DNA of 12,942 bases. It comes from Pavlovales sp. CCMP2436. Lineage: Eukaryota > Haptophyta > Pavlovophyceae > Pavlovales. A model generated the notes under the pieces. The model was not told where the DNA came from. It searched no databases and worked only from the letters and a program-made list of their open reading frames with translations. The stretch spans positions 79,221 to 92,162 of the forward strand of contig MU631546.1 in NCBI GenBank assembly GCA_026770615.1. Direction: 5' to 3'. The position numbers and the translations under genes were made by a program. Of the stretch, positions 1-7,902 are shown in pieces; positions within the stretch are counted from its first letter, which is position 1, and every line of letters begins with the position of its first letter.

Positions 1-1
1 C

Positions 2-61
2 CCACGACCCGTCCTACCCCTACCACGGCCGTGGCTGTGGCATCTACCCCGAGCACAGCTA
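2..61 (+). CDS. Possible C-terminal tail of an unknown protein (partial)
   Basis: The first bases read without a stop as a plausible protein tail (HDPSYPYHGRGCGIYPEHS) ending in TAG at 59-61. Codon use is typical of GC-rich coding DNA, with C or G at nearly every third position, and low complexity begins directly after the stop. The stretch has only 19 sense codons, the rest of the gene lies outside the window, and I recognise no family. It could be chance. Confidence 0.3.
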
Positions 62-300
62 GGCGACGGTGTTGGTGGCTGTGGCGGTGCGTGAGGTGGC
101 GGCGGTGGCGGCGGTGGTTGTGGTGGTGGTGGCGGCGGCGGTGGTTGTGGTGGCGGTTGTGTTGGCGGTAGCTGCTGCTGAGGCGGAGGGCCCGGCGTCG
201 GCAGCTGCTGCTGTGTCCGTGCACGCATCATCCGCTGTGGCTGGGGGGGTTGGGGGTGGCGGTGGCGGTGGTGGTGGCGGTGGCGGTGGCTGATGTGGTG
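62..300. repeat. GGTGGC/GGTGGT-type low-complexity tract
   Basis: This tract is a degenerate trinucleotide and hexanucleotide repeat built from ggt, ggc and gtg units. Every frame on both strands gives runs of single residue types: Val/Ala and Gly on the + strand, Pro and Thr/Ala on the - strand. The long open frames across it therefore follow from composition and are not evidence of a gene. Bases 301-760 hold no recognisable gene. The - strand frame there is open and moderately protein-like, but it resembles nothing I know. Confidence 0.7.
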
Positions 301-759
301 GTGGCTGCAGCGGCGGCGGGGAGCCGGCTAGGTGGTCTCTCCGGGCGTCCACGTCGGCTGTTGGGAGCAATGTTGCAGCGGTAGCTTCGGCCTCGACGTT
401 GGCGGCATTGGCGAGGGAGTTTTTGCGGGCGGGTTGGAGTATGTGCGCAAATGCATCGACCCCAGTGCGATCGGAATCAGCGTTTGAGTTGGCTCGGACT
501 TTGGAGGCGTATTTGGTGGCGTGGAGCTCAAAGAGCGAGGGCCGGCTAGCCTGGGCAGAGGTCGAGCAGCTGCCGCCGCTGAGCCCTTTCCAACCGGTGG
601 CGCGGTAGTTGGGGAGAGGGTCCACGTCGTTTAGGTGGAAATGCTGAGGCTGCGCACGGACGTCTTGATTGAACCCAATTGTGGTAGTGCTGTCAATGGC
701 TTGCAGTGCACGTTGGCAGATGGTGCTCCCTGCCAGTCTCGCCAAGGTGCTCAACGATG

Positions 760-1781
760 AGTGGACCGAGATATCCGCACGCGCCCTCGGCCTCCCAAGC
801 CCCGCGTGCGCTCACCTCGTCGGGCGCCCACTCCCCCAGGTCTCCAGCCGCAGCACCACACACGTCGACCCCTACGGCGACACGCTCGCTGCAGCCACCA
901 ATTTCCAGGGCGGCCACTCCGCCAAGCTCCAACACCACCCCGTCGTCAAGGTGGTCGCGCGCTTCGCGACAGTGTATGGCTGCACCCAAGCCCAGGCGGA
1001 GAACGCAGAGATTTCGGCTCCGTTCTGCGGCAGAACCCCGGTTCGATGCGGACGAAGAAGGCGCTTCTCCCGCGCGCACGGCTACAGTCGACGTCTATGT
1101 GGAGCTCGACCAGCCTTATGGACAGGCCGCCGTTGGTCACATCGTCGAGATGAAGACGGTCCACTACGGCCTGACGCACTACAACGCGGTCGCGCCGACG
1201 CGCGGCCACGCGGTAGAGAACCGCTCGGGCAAGCTCGACGCTGAGCGCAGGAGGCAGCTCCAGCAGACCGACCGCGAGGTTTTCGGCACGCGAGAGGGCC
1301 AGGTGGGACCGATGGAGCAGCGCCTCAACGGCTTCCTCCCGTCATCGGCATAGCGACCGGCGGCTTCGGAGAGCAGTCAAAGAGCCTCGACAACCTTCTC
1401 AAGAACTTCGCTGGCATGGGTGCGGAGACGTGGATGGGCAAGCTCAGCGCGCCGACGACGATGCAGGCGCGCAACACGCTTCTCGGGCTCATGCGCAAAG
1501 AGCTCGGAGTGATCGTGGCGCGCGGCCACGCCAGGCTCATCCTTGCCCGCGCGCGCTCGCTGCACACGCAGACTGCGCGCGCGGCCGCTGGTGCCCGGGG
1601 TGCACCTTGGTTCCAGCGCACCGGCCGCTCGGCAAACGGGCCCGAGGACGCCCCTGCGCACGCGGACGGCGCGTACCGTGACGACAACTGGCGCAGCCAC
1701 AATGCCGACCGGGGCGCACGTCTCGGCCGCGATGGCCGCGGCGGCCGCGGCGGCCGCGGCGGACAGGGCACACGCACCTAA
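760..1781 (+). pseudogene. Degenerate nuclease-like C-terminal region, probably from a reverse-transcriptase-type element
   Basis: Three frames must be joined to follow one protein-like track: one frame to about 1040, a second from about 1040 to 1341, and a third from 1341 to the TAA at 1779. The first part has a VDPYGDTL motif and a later EN pair. The second has VDVYVEL followed by IVEMKT, whose E-x-K could be the core of a PD-(D/E)XK nuclease. The third ends in a helical, Arg/Ala-rich segment (ARGHARLILARARSL) and a Gly/Arg tail. The layout 'DPYGD, then E, then VDV/ExK, then helical tail' resembles the region after the polymerase domain in many algal non-LTR reverse-transcriptase proteins, but no polymerase motif is in the window. 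The shift at 1341 looks like one C lost from a C run (FLP then VIGIATGGFG). The family call is inference. Confidence 0.4.
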
Positions 1782-1788
1782 ATGGACC

Positions 1789-1960
1789 TGAGCGTTGTGT
1801 GTGTGGGGGGGGGGAGCCTGTGACAATTGCTACAAGTTCACCACCATCCTCACCTCTACCATCACCATCCCTGCTGCCAGGATTTACGTTTGACGTCGAC
1901 CAAGTCAGAGAGTGAACAACACCTGTTGAACCATGCTGAGCCGCTGTACATATATATATA
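1789..1960 (+). repeat. Direct repeat copy 1 (partner at 4570-4750)
   Basis: About 172 bases, starting tgagcgttgtgtgtg and a poly-G run, continuing through acaattgctac, ccctgctgccagga and gacgtcgaccaagtcag, and ending in a (TA)n run after gagccgctgta. The second copy lies 2.8 kb downstream in the same orientation, with roughly 10 substitutions plus length changes in the G run. The copy begins 8 bases after the stop of the upstream fragment. Its poly-G, pyrimidine-rich stretch and ctgccag end resemble an intron body, but copy 1 lacks a GT start. Confidence 0.85.
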
Positions 1961-1961
1961 G

Positions 1962-2757
1962 TTGCGGCCGCTACCGCCTCTGCAACCTCGATCTCATCAA
2001 GCCGTCCGCATACATCTACGGTGCCTCCGCGGAGTTCCCGAGCTTGGCCGACGCCAAAGACTTCAAAAAGCAGGTACGTTTACGTGAAGTTTTTTGCGCT
2101 GCAGTTGGTGTTGGTCTTGGGTGGGCTCGCCGATTCCGAGACGCTCGCCTCCGCGTTCGCTCTCCTCGCGCCGCGCTCGCGGACGATGGTAACCGCCATG
2201 CAGGAGCCGCAGATGTCCATCGCGTTCTGCCGTTTCACGCTGCTCAAGATCTGGACCCGGGTGTGCTCTTGCGCCTGATGCGGCAGTACGAGCTCTCCGG
2301 CCACCCGCGCGTCCTCCGCTCGCTCTGTGAGGTGCACAAGGAGTACCGCGGGTCTTGCCGGATCGCGTTGCACGGCTCGAGGAGCCAGGGGACGGCACCG
2401 CTCGGCGACGCACAGCGTGCGAGCCTGCGCCTCAACATGGTGTTGCTGCTGCGCAGCTGCGCCTAACCCACATGCCTCACTGCTTGACTATTACAGCTCG
2501 AGGCTTGCGGGGACAACGTCGGGGCCACGCTGAGCACGATCCGCAGCGTGAAAAGTCGCACGCCGAGCCCAAGGTCAAGTTGCAGCTGATTGAAAGGCGG
2601 ATTGGCCAGGTCGTCATCGACGCTTCGTTCATCCGTGAGGTGGCGCTGACGGGCACGGGCTTCACGCACTACCCGACAAGGCCGGGCGCTACCGTGTGGA
2701 AGTGACAATGGGCGACCTCCTCTTCGAATATGACAAGCCCGCGTTGCTTCAGAGATA
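1962..2757 (+). pseudogene. Unrecognised protein gene, frameshifted
   Basis: A track of protein-like sequence runs to a TAG at 2755 but needs several frame changes. It opens as GRYRLCNLDLIKPSAYIYG and FPSLADAKDFKKQ. It crosses the 336-base unit shared with 6370-6704, which reads LADSETLASA, then LRLMRQYELSGHPRVL and SLRLNMVLLLRSC. After a possible 3' splice site (ttgactattacag, ending 2496) it continues as LEACGDNVGATLSTIR, KVKLQLIERRIGQVVIDASF and finally GRYRVEVTMGDLLFEYDKP. Breaks are visible at about 2261 (two extra bases compared with the second copy), near 2555 (an A run) and near 2674 (one C fewer than HYP-DKAG needs). An intron could start at the gtacgt after KDFKKQ (2073). I do not recognise the family. 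Its position beside a viral helicase makes a viral or mobile origin possible. Confidence 0.4.
2126..2461 (+). repeat. Inverted repeat copy 1 (partner 6370-6704 on the minus strand)
   Basis: This 336-base block matches the reverse complement of 6370-6704 with about 15 differences, roughly 95% identity. It begins ctcgccgattccgagacg and ends gcgcagctgcg. One difference is a two-base insertion (acccgggtgtgc here, acccgtgtgc there) that breaks the LADSETLA...RLMRQYEL reading in this copy but not in the other. Substitutions fall at all three codon positions, so the sequence gives no clear sign of selection on the protein. Confidence 0.9.
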
Positions 2758-2920
2758 GCTTCTCGACTGCACGCGCAAGTCGCATGCCGAGTGATCCCGG
2801 GCCAATTCAGAAGAAGCCGTAGGCTGCTGTGCAAACTCAAAGTAACATAACTACGAAATAAGAATATCATTCCTTTATAGAGATCAGATGAATATTAGAA
2901 TATAATAATAATCGCCTCAG

Positions 2921-3337
2921 ATGGACATGGGGCTCGCGGGGTGGCTCGAGCAGGGCATCCTCCAATTCGGCGCAGTGGTCTCGCTCGTCATCACCTTTAA
3001 CCGCAAAGGACAGGCCCATCTTGAGAACGTGGTCGCGCACACCAGCCCCACGCGCCTACAGCTCGAGGCGCACGACCCGGTGAACCTGGACAAGATGCTT
3101 TACTACAACTAGGCGTCGGGCGAGCCGATGACCTCGCGCCGCCCCCCAGGTGATACGTTCAACCGCCATGAGGGCGCCTTTGCCATGACGCTGACGCGCT
3201 CGGCGGTTGTGCTGGACGATATTGTCGGGACCGTGCGGCAGATGGGCACTACTGGTGAGCTCTTCTCGGGGGACGGCACGTTACCAGCATTCAATGCGAG
3301 TAGAGACAACCGTGTGATCGATTTGGGTTTACCGTGT
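2921..3337 (+). pseudogene. Unrecognised ORF interrupted by an in-frame TAG
   Basis: From the ATG at 2921 the frame reads 63 codons (MDMGLAGWLEQGILQFGAVV, later ending DKMLYYN). It meets TAG at 3110 and then continues open in the same frame (ASGEPMTSRRPPGDTFNRHE, LTRSAVVLDDIVGTVRQM) up to the 3' end of the helicase gene. Beyond 3338 the open frame is only the antisense of the helicase. The ATG follows an AT-rich stretch ending cgcctcag, which could be a 3' splice site, so this may be an exon and not a gene start. The family is unknown. The reading across the TAG is protein-like, which suggests a decayed gene convergent with the helicase. Confidence 0.35.
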
Positions 3338-4569
3338 CTAGTACTCGTCATCCATAATCGCAAATGCATTCATCGAGTAGTTCTCGATAAACGCGCTTTT
3401 AGGGACCGACTGCCCGTTCTTGGCACGGTTGCTTTGGGCTATCTCGAGCATGCTGGTGTAGACCTTCATGTCTTTGGCCGAAACGATGTTTTGGAATTCC
3501 TTTCGGAACTGCACGAGCTTCGGGTCGTATTCACGCAGCTTACAGAAGCGAATCTTGTGCTCCCGCAGAGACGCCATCGATACATATTGTCCAGGACTGT
3601 GTACCAGGACCTCAGCTACAAAGTGGACGATCGGGTCGTTGTCTTGCTGGACCTTGGAACCCACCTCGGCGCGGCGAGGGTAGTACTTGGCCAGGATGTT
3701 AGGTATGATCCCGTCCGCCTGGTAGCGCACCGCGAGACGGCGGTAGGCCTTGCTGCAGCGCAGGAAAATATGAACCTGTACGGCAGGGTCCTTTAGCTCG
3801 GCGGCCAGACTACTGTTGCACAGAGTCGGTTTTTTTGAGAAATTATAGTAGACGACGCGACGCGTCATCTGGCCCTGATCGTCCTGCCAGTTGGGAACCA
3901 CATTGGCCACAAGCATAAAGGGCGCGACCCATTGCAGTGTCCGACGGCCCCCGTATTTGATATTGATCTCGACGCGCTCGCGGTTGATGATTTTGTGGAG
4001 GTCGGTCTGGGACAGGTTTGACATCAGGTCCTTGTCCACGTCTGCGGCAATGACAACGCTCGAGTTCACGAGCGACTCATAGGGAAAGTTTTTTTCGATG
4101 GTGTTGGACATATAACCGATCTGCTCGGGCGAGTATCCTGCATTGATGATCGCGTCCGTAACTGTCGCTTTGCCCGAAGCACCCACGCCGATAAGCATAA
4201 GGCATGCTTGCCAATTATCATAGCGCTCGACCGGAAATAGCAGACGGCCTAGCATGCCAAGCAACAATTCCTCCTCGGCAGAGTCCCACTCTTGCATGCG
4301 GACGATGGAGTCGAGCTGCGGCGTGGGGTGCACCGCGTCCGGGCAGAGCCAGTCCGGATCAAAGTCCATATGGTAGTGCTTCTTGGCGCAGGAGTTGGGT
4401 GTGCATGTGTATTCTCGCAATGGAACAAATGTATTTTCGTACAGATTAAAGACTCCGTTATTGAACATGTGCTCACCTGAAAAATCAGGCACGTTCTGGA
4501 ATAGTTCGCTGTTTACGTGGATCGAATTGGCAATCCCGATTGCACTGTACGCCGCGTGTTCGATGTACG
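3338..4569 (-). CDS. Virus-type superfamily 3 helicase (D5-like primase-helicase C-terminal part), 5' truncated
   Basis: The frame is open for about 410 codons, and the residue numbers here count from the GTG at 4492. A Walker A loop GVGASGKAT lies at 102-110 with the lysine at 108. A Walker B-like VVIAADVD lies at 146-153. The family's 'Q-x-I-x-x-x-E' equivalent (LHKIINRERVEI) is at 165-176, the sensor N197 in PFMLVANVVP, and an arginine finger candidate in MTRRVV near 211. This order is typical of SF3 helicases of large DNA viruses, virophages and polinton-like viruses, which unwind DNA at viral replication forks. The primase half is missing. Codons upstream of 4492 (YIEHAAYSAIGIANSIHV) are still protein-like up to 4570, where the direct repeat begins, so the gene was cut there and has no proper start. 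The Walker A Ser/Thr after the lysine is Ala109. GC is near 50%, lower than its neighbours. There is no internal frameshift. The virus group cannot be named. Confidence 0.83.
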
Positions 4570-4750
4570 TGAGCGTTGTGTGTGGGGGGGATGAGGGGGG
4601 GGGGGACCTGTGGCAATTGCTACGAGTTCACCACCAACCTCACTTCTACCACCACCATCCCTGCTGCCAGGACTAACGTCTGACGTCGACCAAGTCAGTG
4701 AGTGACAACACCTGTTGAACCATGCTGAGCCGCTGTATATATATATATAT
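4570..4750 (+). repeat. Direct repeat copy 2 (partner at 1789-1960)
   Basis: This is the same unit as copy 1, with a longer interrupted poly-G run (ggggggg-atga-g12), then caattgctac, ccctgctgccagga, gacgtcgaccaagtcag and a (TA)n tail. Its left edge replaces the 5' part of the helicase gene. Read on the + strand this copy begins gtgagcg and has a pyrimidine-rich stretch before ctgccag, so it could pass as a spliceosomal intron of about 100 bases. No coding exons fit on either side. Confidence 0.85.
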
Positions 4751-5253
4751 AAACATTTAGAACAGTCAGACGCCAGCTTGAATCCCTATCAGTCAATATA
4801 TATATAAGACTGAATGTCAGAGCCAGCACCGCCGAAAATATAGACTGCCGTTGATAGTGTTACAGCCTCCAGGCGACCACGGTAATTCTCCTACATTGGA
4901 GTCGCGATCCCGTCGACACGCACACGCTGCGTGACGTACGTCGACTGAGGCAGACTGCCTCGTACCAGAGCGAGGCCCTCCGAATCGAATAGCATTGCCA
5001 CTAGCTTTACAGTCCGACCGAATCCAGTCGTCCTTTTCCGCTTCATAGCCGGCTCATCGTCCATTGCTCAAGGCAAAGTCGACTCTATCGATAGACGACC
5101 GCGAGGACATAATTACGCAAGAGCACCACGGCCTACACTCTACAGACACACATTTTGACATCAAATTCATGCTACTTTAGAAAACTGTTTTATTTTTTGT
5201 TTAAGGATGCTATTTATAGTTCAAACCATCTATTATAACATGCGACGCTTAAT
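4751..5253. other. Non-coding stretch between helicase remnant and nuclease gene
   Basis: I see no protein-like frame here. The stretch holds a (TA)n run at 4795-4805, the 10-base palindrome gacgtacgtc near 4935 with gtcgac at 4912 and 4941, and an AT-rich part at 5160-5250. The AT-rich part lies just downstream of the minus-strand nuclease stop and is its likely 3' untranslated region. No terminal inverted repeat or integrase site is evident. Confidence 0.5.
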
Positions 5254-6360
5254 TTAGTTTGCCCTGGCGCGCTTGATCGCGCGCGAGAAGGCCGTGTACG
5301 GGCATGCCGATGCCATGTAAGGCACGTCTGCCAGCTCCGCCTCGCGCGCGCACGAGTCGTCCCCGTAGAAAAGGAATTCCTCTACGATGTGCGCGTCGGG
5401 TACCGTGCAGAGATGGTAGCGCAGGCGTGCCTCCACGAGGCCCAGCCGCTTGAGCCAGGCCGTCTCGCGCGCGAGCGTAAGCACTCCGCGCTTGAGCGCA
5501 AAGCATGATGGATGCACTGCACCCTGCTTATCCACGAATCGGTCGGGGTTGAAGCGGAGGAAGACGACCGGTCGCCCGCCGAACGAGTCTGGTATGCGCC
5601 AGGCACGCTGTTGCCGGCACTCGGGTAGCTCCCGCGCGTGCTTGTTCTCGTCGCACTCGAGAATGACCACATGCGAGAGCACGTCGATACAGAAATCGGG
5701 GCGCTCCTTGCCGCACCCTCCAGAGACTACCTGGTCGTGTCGCATGCTCAGATGCGAGGGCGCGTTGGCCATGAGCGCTTCGAGCCAGGCGAGCAGCGCG
5801 CGTTCCTTGGTCTGCAAATCGCGCTTCATAGGCGCTTTCCGATGCGTCACAGCGTAACAGAGCGCACACATCGAGCCGTCCTTAGCCCGAGTTTGCAGTC
5901 TTATGCTGGCAGTGTGCGCATCGCTTGTTTCGGACATCTACGAGCAGCGGGTCGTGCGCGGCGCACGCCTGGCAGAATACAAACTGCTTGCCGTCGCGCG
6001 CGAAGCTCGGGAACTTACGCTGCGCCAGGGGCTTGGCCTCGCAGTCCGCGCCGGTGCATCGCTTGCTGATGACATCGACCATCAGCGGGTCGTGCGCGGC
6101 GCACGCCTTGCAGAAAGATGCCTTTGCGCCCTCGCGCGCGTAGCTCGGGCGCTTGCGCTGCGTAGGGGCTTGGCCTCGCAGTCCACGGCGGTGCACCGCC
6201 TGTTGTGGGCGTTGATCATCAGCGGGTCGTGCGCGGCGCACGCCTTGCAGAAAGCTGCCTTTGCGCCCTCGCGCGCGTAGCTCGGCTGCTTGCGCTGCGC
6301 CAGGGGTTTGGCCTCGCAGTCCGCGCCGGTGCACCGCTTGCTGATGACATCGACCATCAG
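5254..6360 (-). pseudogene. EsV-1-7-type cysteine-repeat protein with C-terminal PD-(D/E)XK-like nuclease, frameshifted and 5' truncated
   Basis: The N-terminal part (about 6360-5882) holds three clear repeats and one weak repeat, with a period of about 138 bases (46 residues). Each unit is like KRC-x4-C-EAKP, then PSYAREG, then FCKACAAHDPLMVDV. This spacing of C-x4-C, aromatic/Gly, C-x2-C-x2-H and a 'MVDV' tail is the EsV-1-7 pattern known from brown algal and giant-virus proteins. The C-terminal part (about 5880-5254) has RPDFCIDV, then VVILECDENKH, then VVFLRFNPDRF. The D, the E-x-D and the K fit a PD-(D/E)XK fold found after such repeats in algal and viral proteins, so DNA binding and cleavage are likely but inferred. 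Two frame changes split it: one base lost near 6165 in repeat 2 (QRK motif) and a second near 5882, where KTANSG joins KDGSMCALC. The nuclease part itself is intact for over 200 codons to TAA at 5254. The first repeat starts mid-unit at LMVDV, where the inverted repeat abuts. Confidence 0.72.
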
Positions 6361-6369
6361 CGTAGCAGC

Positions 6370-6704
6370 CGCAGCTGCGCAGCAGCAACACCATGTTGAG
6401 GCGCAGGCTCGCACGCTGTGCGTCGCCGAGCGGTGCCGTCCCCTGGCTCCTCGAGCCGTGCAACGCGATCCAGCAAGACCCGCGGTACTCCTTGTACACC
6501 TCACAGAGCGAGCGGAGGACGCGCGGGTGGCCGGAGAGCTCGTACTGCCGCATCAGGCGCCAGAGCACACGGGTCCAGATCTTGAGCTGCGTGAAGCGGC
6601 AGAACGCGATGGAGACCTGCGGCTCCCGCACGGTGGTCACCCTCGTCCGCGAGCGCGGCGCGAGGAGAGCCAACGCGGAGGCGAGCGTCTCGGAATCGGC
6701 GAGT
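6370..6704 (-). repeat. Inverted repeat copy 2 (partner 2126-2461), joined to the EsV-1-7 array
   Basis: This is the reverse complement of 2126-2461 at about 95% identity. This copy keeps one open frame across the block (LADSETLASALALLAPRS, KIWTRVLWRLMRQYELSG, SLRLNMVLLLRSC), so it is closer to the ancestral coding state. Its 3' side runs within about 10 bases into the middle of the first EsV-1-7 unit, which therefore lost its own upstream part. Upstream (6705-6790) diverged matches to the + copy remain (SDLIEP against LDLIKP, LPSLADF against FPSLADA), so homology extends past the well-conserved block. The protein family is not recognised. Confidence 0.88.
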
Positions 6705-6826
6705 AGACCATCGGCGCGAAGTCGGCGAGCGAAGGGAGGTCGATGGTGCGGTTCGTGGGGTTCGATTAGATCAGACCGGTTTTCCACGTGAATCGATCGT
6801 ATTAAACCTGGGCTGATTTTAAAAAC

Positions 6827-6850
6827 GATATGGACACCGGTGTCCATATC
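6827..6850. repeat. Perfect 24-base palindrome
   Basis: The half-site gatatggacacc is followed immediately by its reverse complement ggtgtccatatc. It lies between the inverted-repeat copy on the minus strand and the ice-binding gene on the plus strand. Because it is symmetrical, open frames in both directions appear to start with the same residues (MDTGVHI), which makes both apparent starts doubtful. It could be a cruciform, a dyad protein-binding site or a junction from DNA rearrangement. Confidence 0.9.
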
Positions 6851-6956
6851 CAAGGGAAAATGGCCAGAAGTGCCTTTATGAAACGGCTGGCGGTGGACGC
6901 GAGGGTGTCCTCCGCGATCTCAAGGCTGGCGGACGTGAGAGATCTCCTCCGCTTCC

Positions 6957-7208
6957 TCGAGGCTCTCATCAAGGCTCTCCTTGAGACCGACAACGGGGCT
7001 CTCAGCGCTGGCGTAGACGCGCGGGTGGAGTATCGCGTGGGGCCTCGTGCTGCTCACCATGTCCAAAGCGACCTCGAGGCTCTTCTCGAGGCACACCACG
7101 AGGCCGACAACGGGCTCTCGACGCTGGCGCTCTCGAGTCCAGCGACGGGACTCTCAGCGCTGGCGCGCAGGTGGGGTCTCGCGTGGGGCCTCGTGCTGCT
7201 CGCCATGT
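6957..7208 (+). repeat. Imperfect tandem duplication around the signal-peptide-coding region
   Basis: Copy A (6957-7063) and copy B (7073-7208) share ctcgaggctct, gaccgacaacggg or gccgacaacggg, ctctcagcgctggcg and gcgtggggcctcgtgctgctc followed by ccatgtc. Copy B carries about 30 extra bases. Only copy B's signal-like WGLAWGLVLLAM is in frame with the ice-binding domain. Copy A would give the related AWGLVLLTM in another frame. The stretch before the ice-binding domain may therefore be partly duplicated debris and not real coding sequence. Confidence 0.7.
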
Positions 7209-7902
7209 CTTCCGCGGCGGCCACCGGCGTGCCTCTGGGAGGTGCTGAGCAGTTCACGATCTTGGCCAGGGGGGCCATTCTCAACACACCTGCGAGCACG
7301 ATCAAAGGCAAAGTTGGCTCGGCCGCCGGGATCGGTGGATTCGAGCCTCTGACCGCGGATCCATCGAACGAGTTCTTCACGTCGTCGCAGGTCGACGGGA
7401 AGCTCTACCGGTCAGACAACGCCGCGCCAACGCCGACGATGCTGGCAAACGCCCTCGCCGACATGGATACAGCGCACACCGACGCGGCCTCGCGCGGTCA
7501 CTCGCTGCCAAGCAGCCAATATGTTGACATGATGGTCAGCTCCATCGGTGGATTGACCTTCGTGCCGGGCGTGTACAAGTGGAACACCTTTGTCCACATC
7601 ACAAGCCCAATCTACATACAGGGCGGGGCCAACGACGTTTGGATCTTCCAGGTCCAGGAGTATGTCACCACGTCAGCTGCTGCAAACATTGTCTTTCAGG
7701 GTGATGGTACCGGCCGTGGCACGCCCACGTCCGATAACCTGGTCTGGGTGATGGGCAAGTATCTCGTTCTGGGTGCCGCCTGCAACATGCATGGCACCTT
7801 CCTTGTGTCGCAGATTATGTAACATTTGGTGCGGCTTTGTCACTTGCGGGCCAGATCCTGGCACGTGCTGCCGTGACTTTGGACTCGAACCACTTCGGCT
7901 AC

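Noticed and set aside
59..754. Minus-strand open frame of 231 codons ending in Pro and Thr/Ala runs
   Set aside because: Its length comes largely from the low-complexity tract. The part at 300-750 has no recognisable motif, and the start overlaps the + strand nuclease-like fragment.
3341..3796. Plus-strand continuation of the 2921 frame
   Set aside because: Beyond 3338 it is antisense to the SF3 helicase, whose motifs are clear.
4570..4673. Functional spliceosomal intron of the helicase or a + strand gene
   Set aside because: It is intron-like on the + strand, but the helicase is on the minus strand, there are no matching flanking exons, and copy 1 lacks the GT.
7819..7854. A 36-base intron (GTAACA to GGCCAG) in place of the frameshift in the ice-binding gene
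   Set aside because: Its sequence translates in the next frame into the expected end of the ice-binding fold, and it is too short for an ordinary intron.
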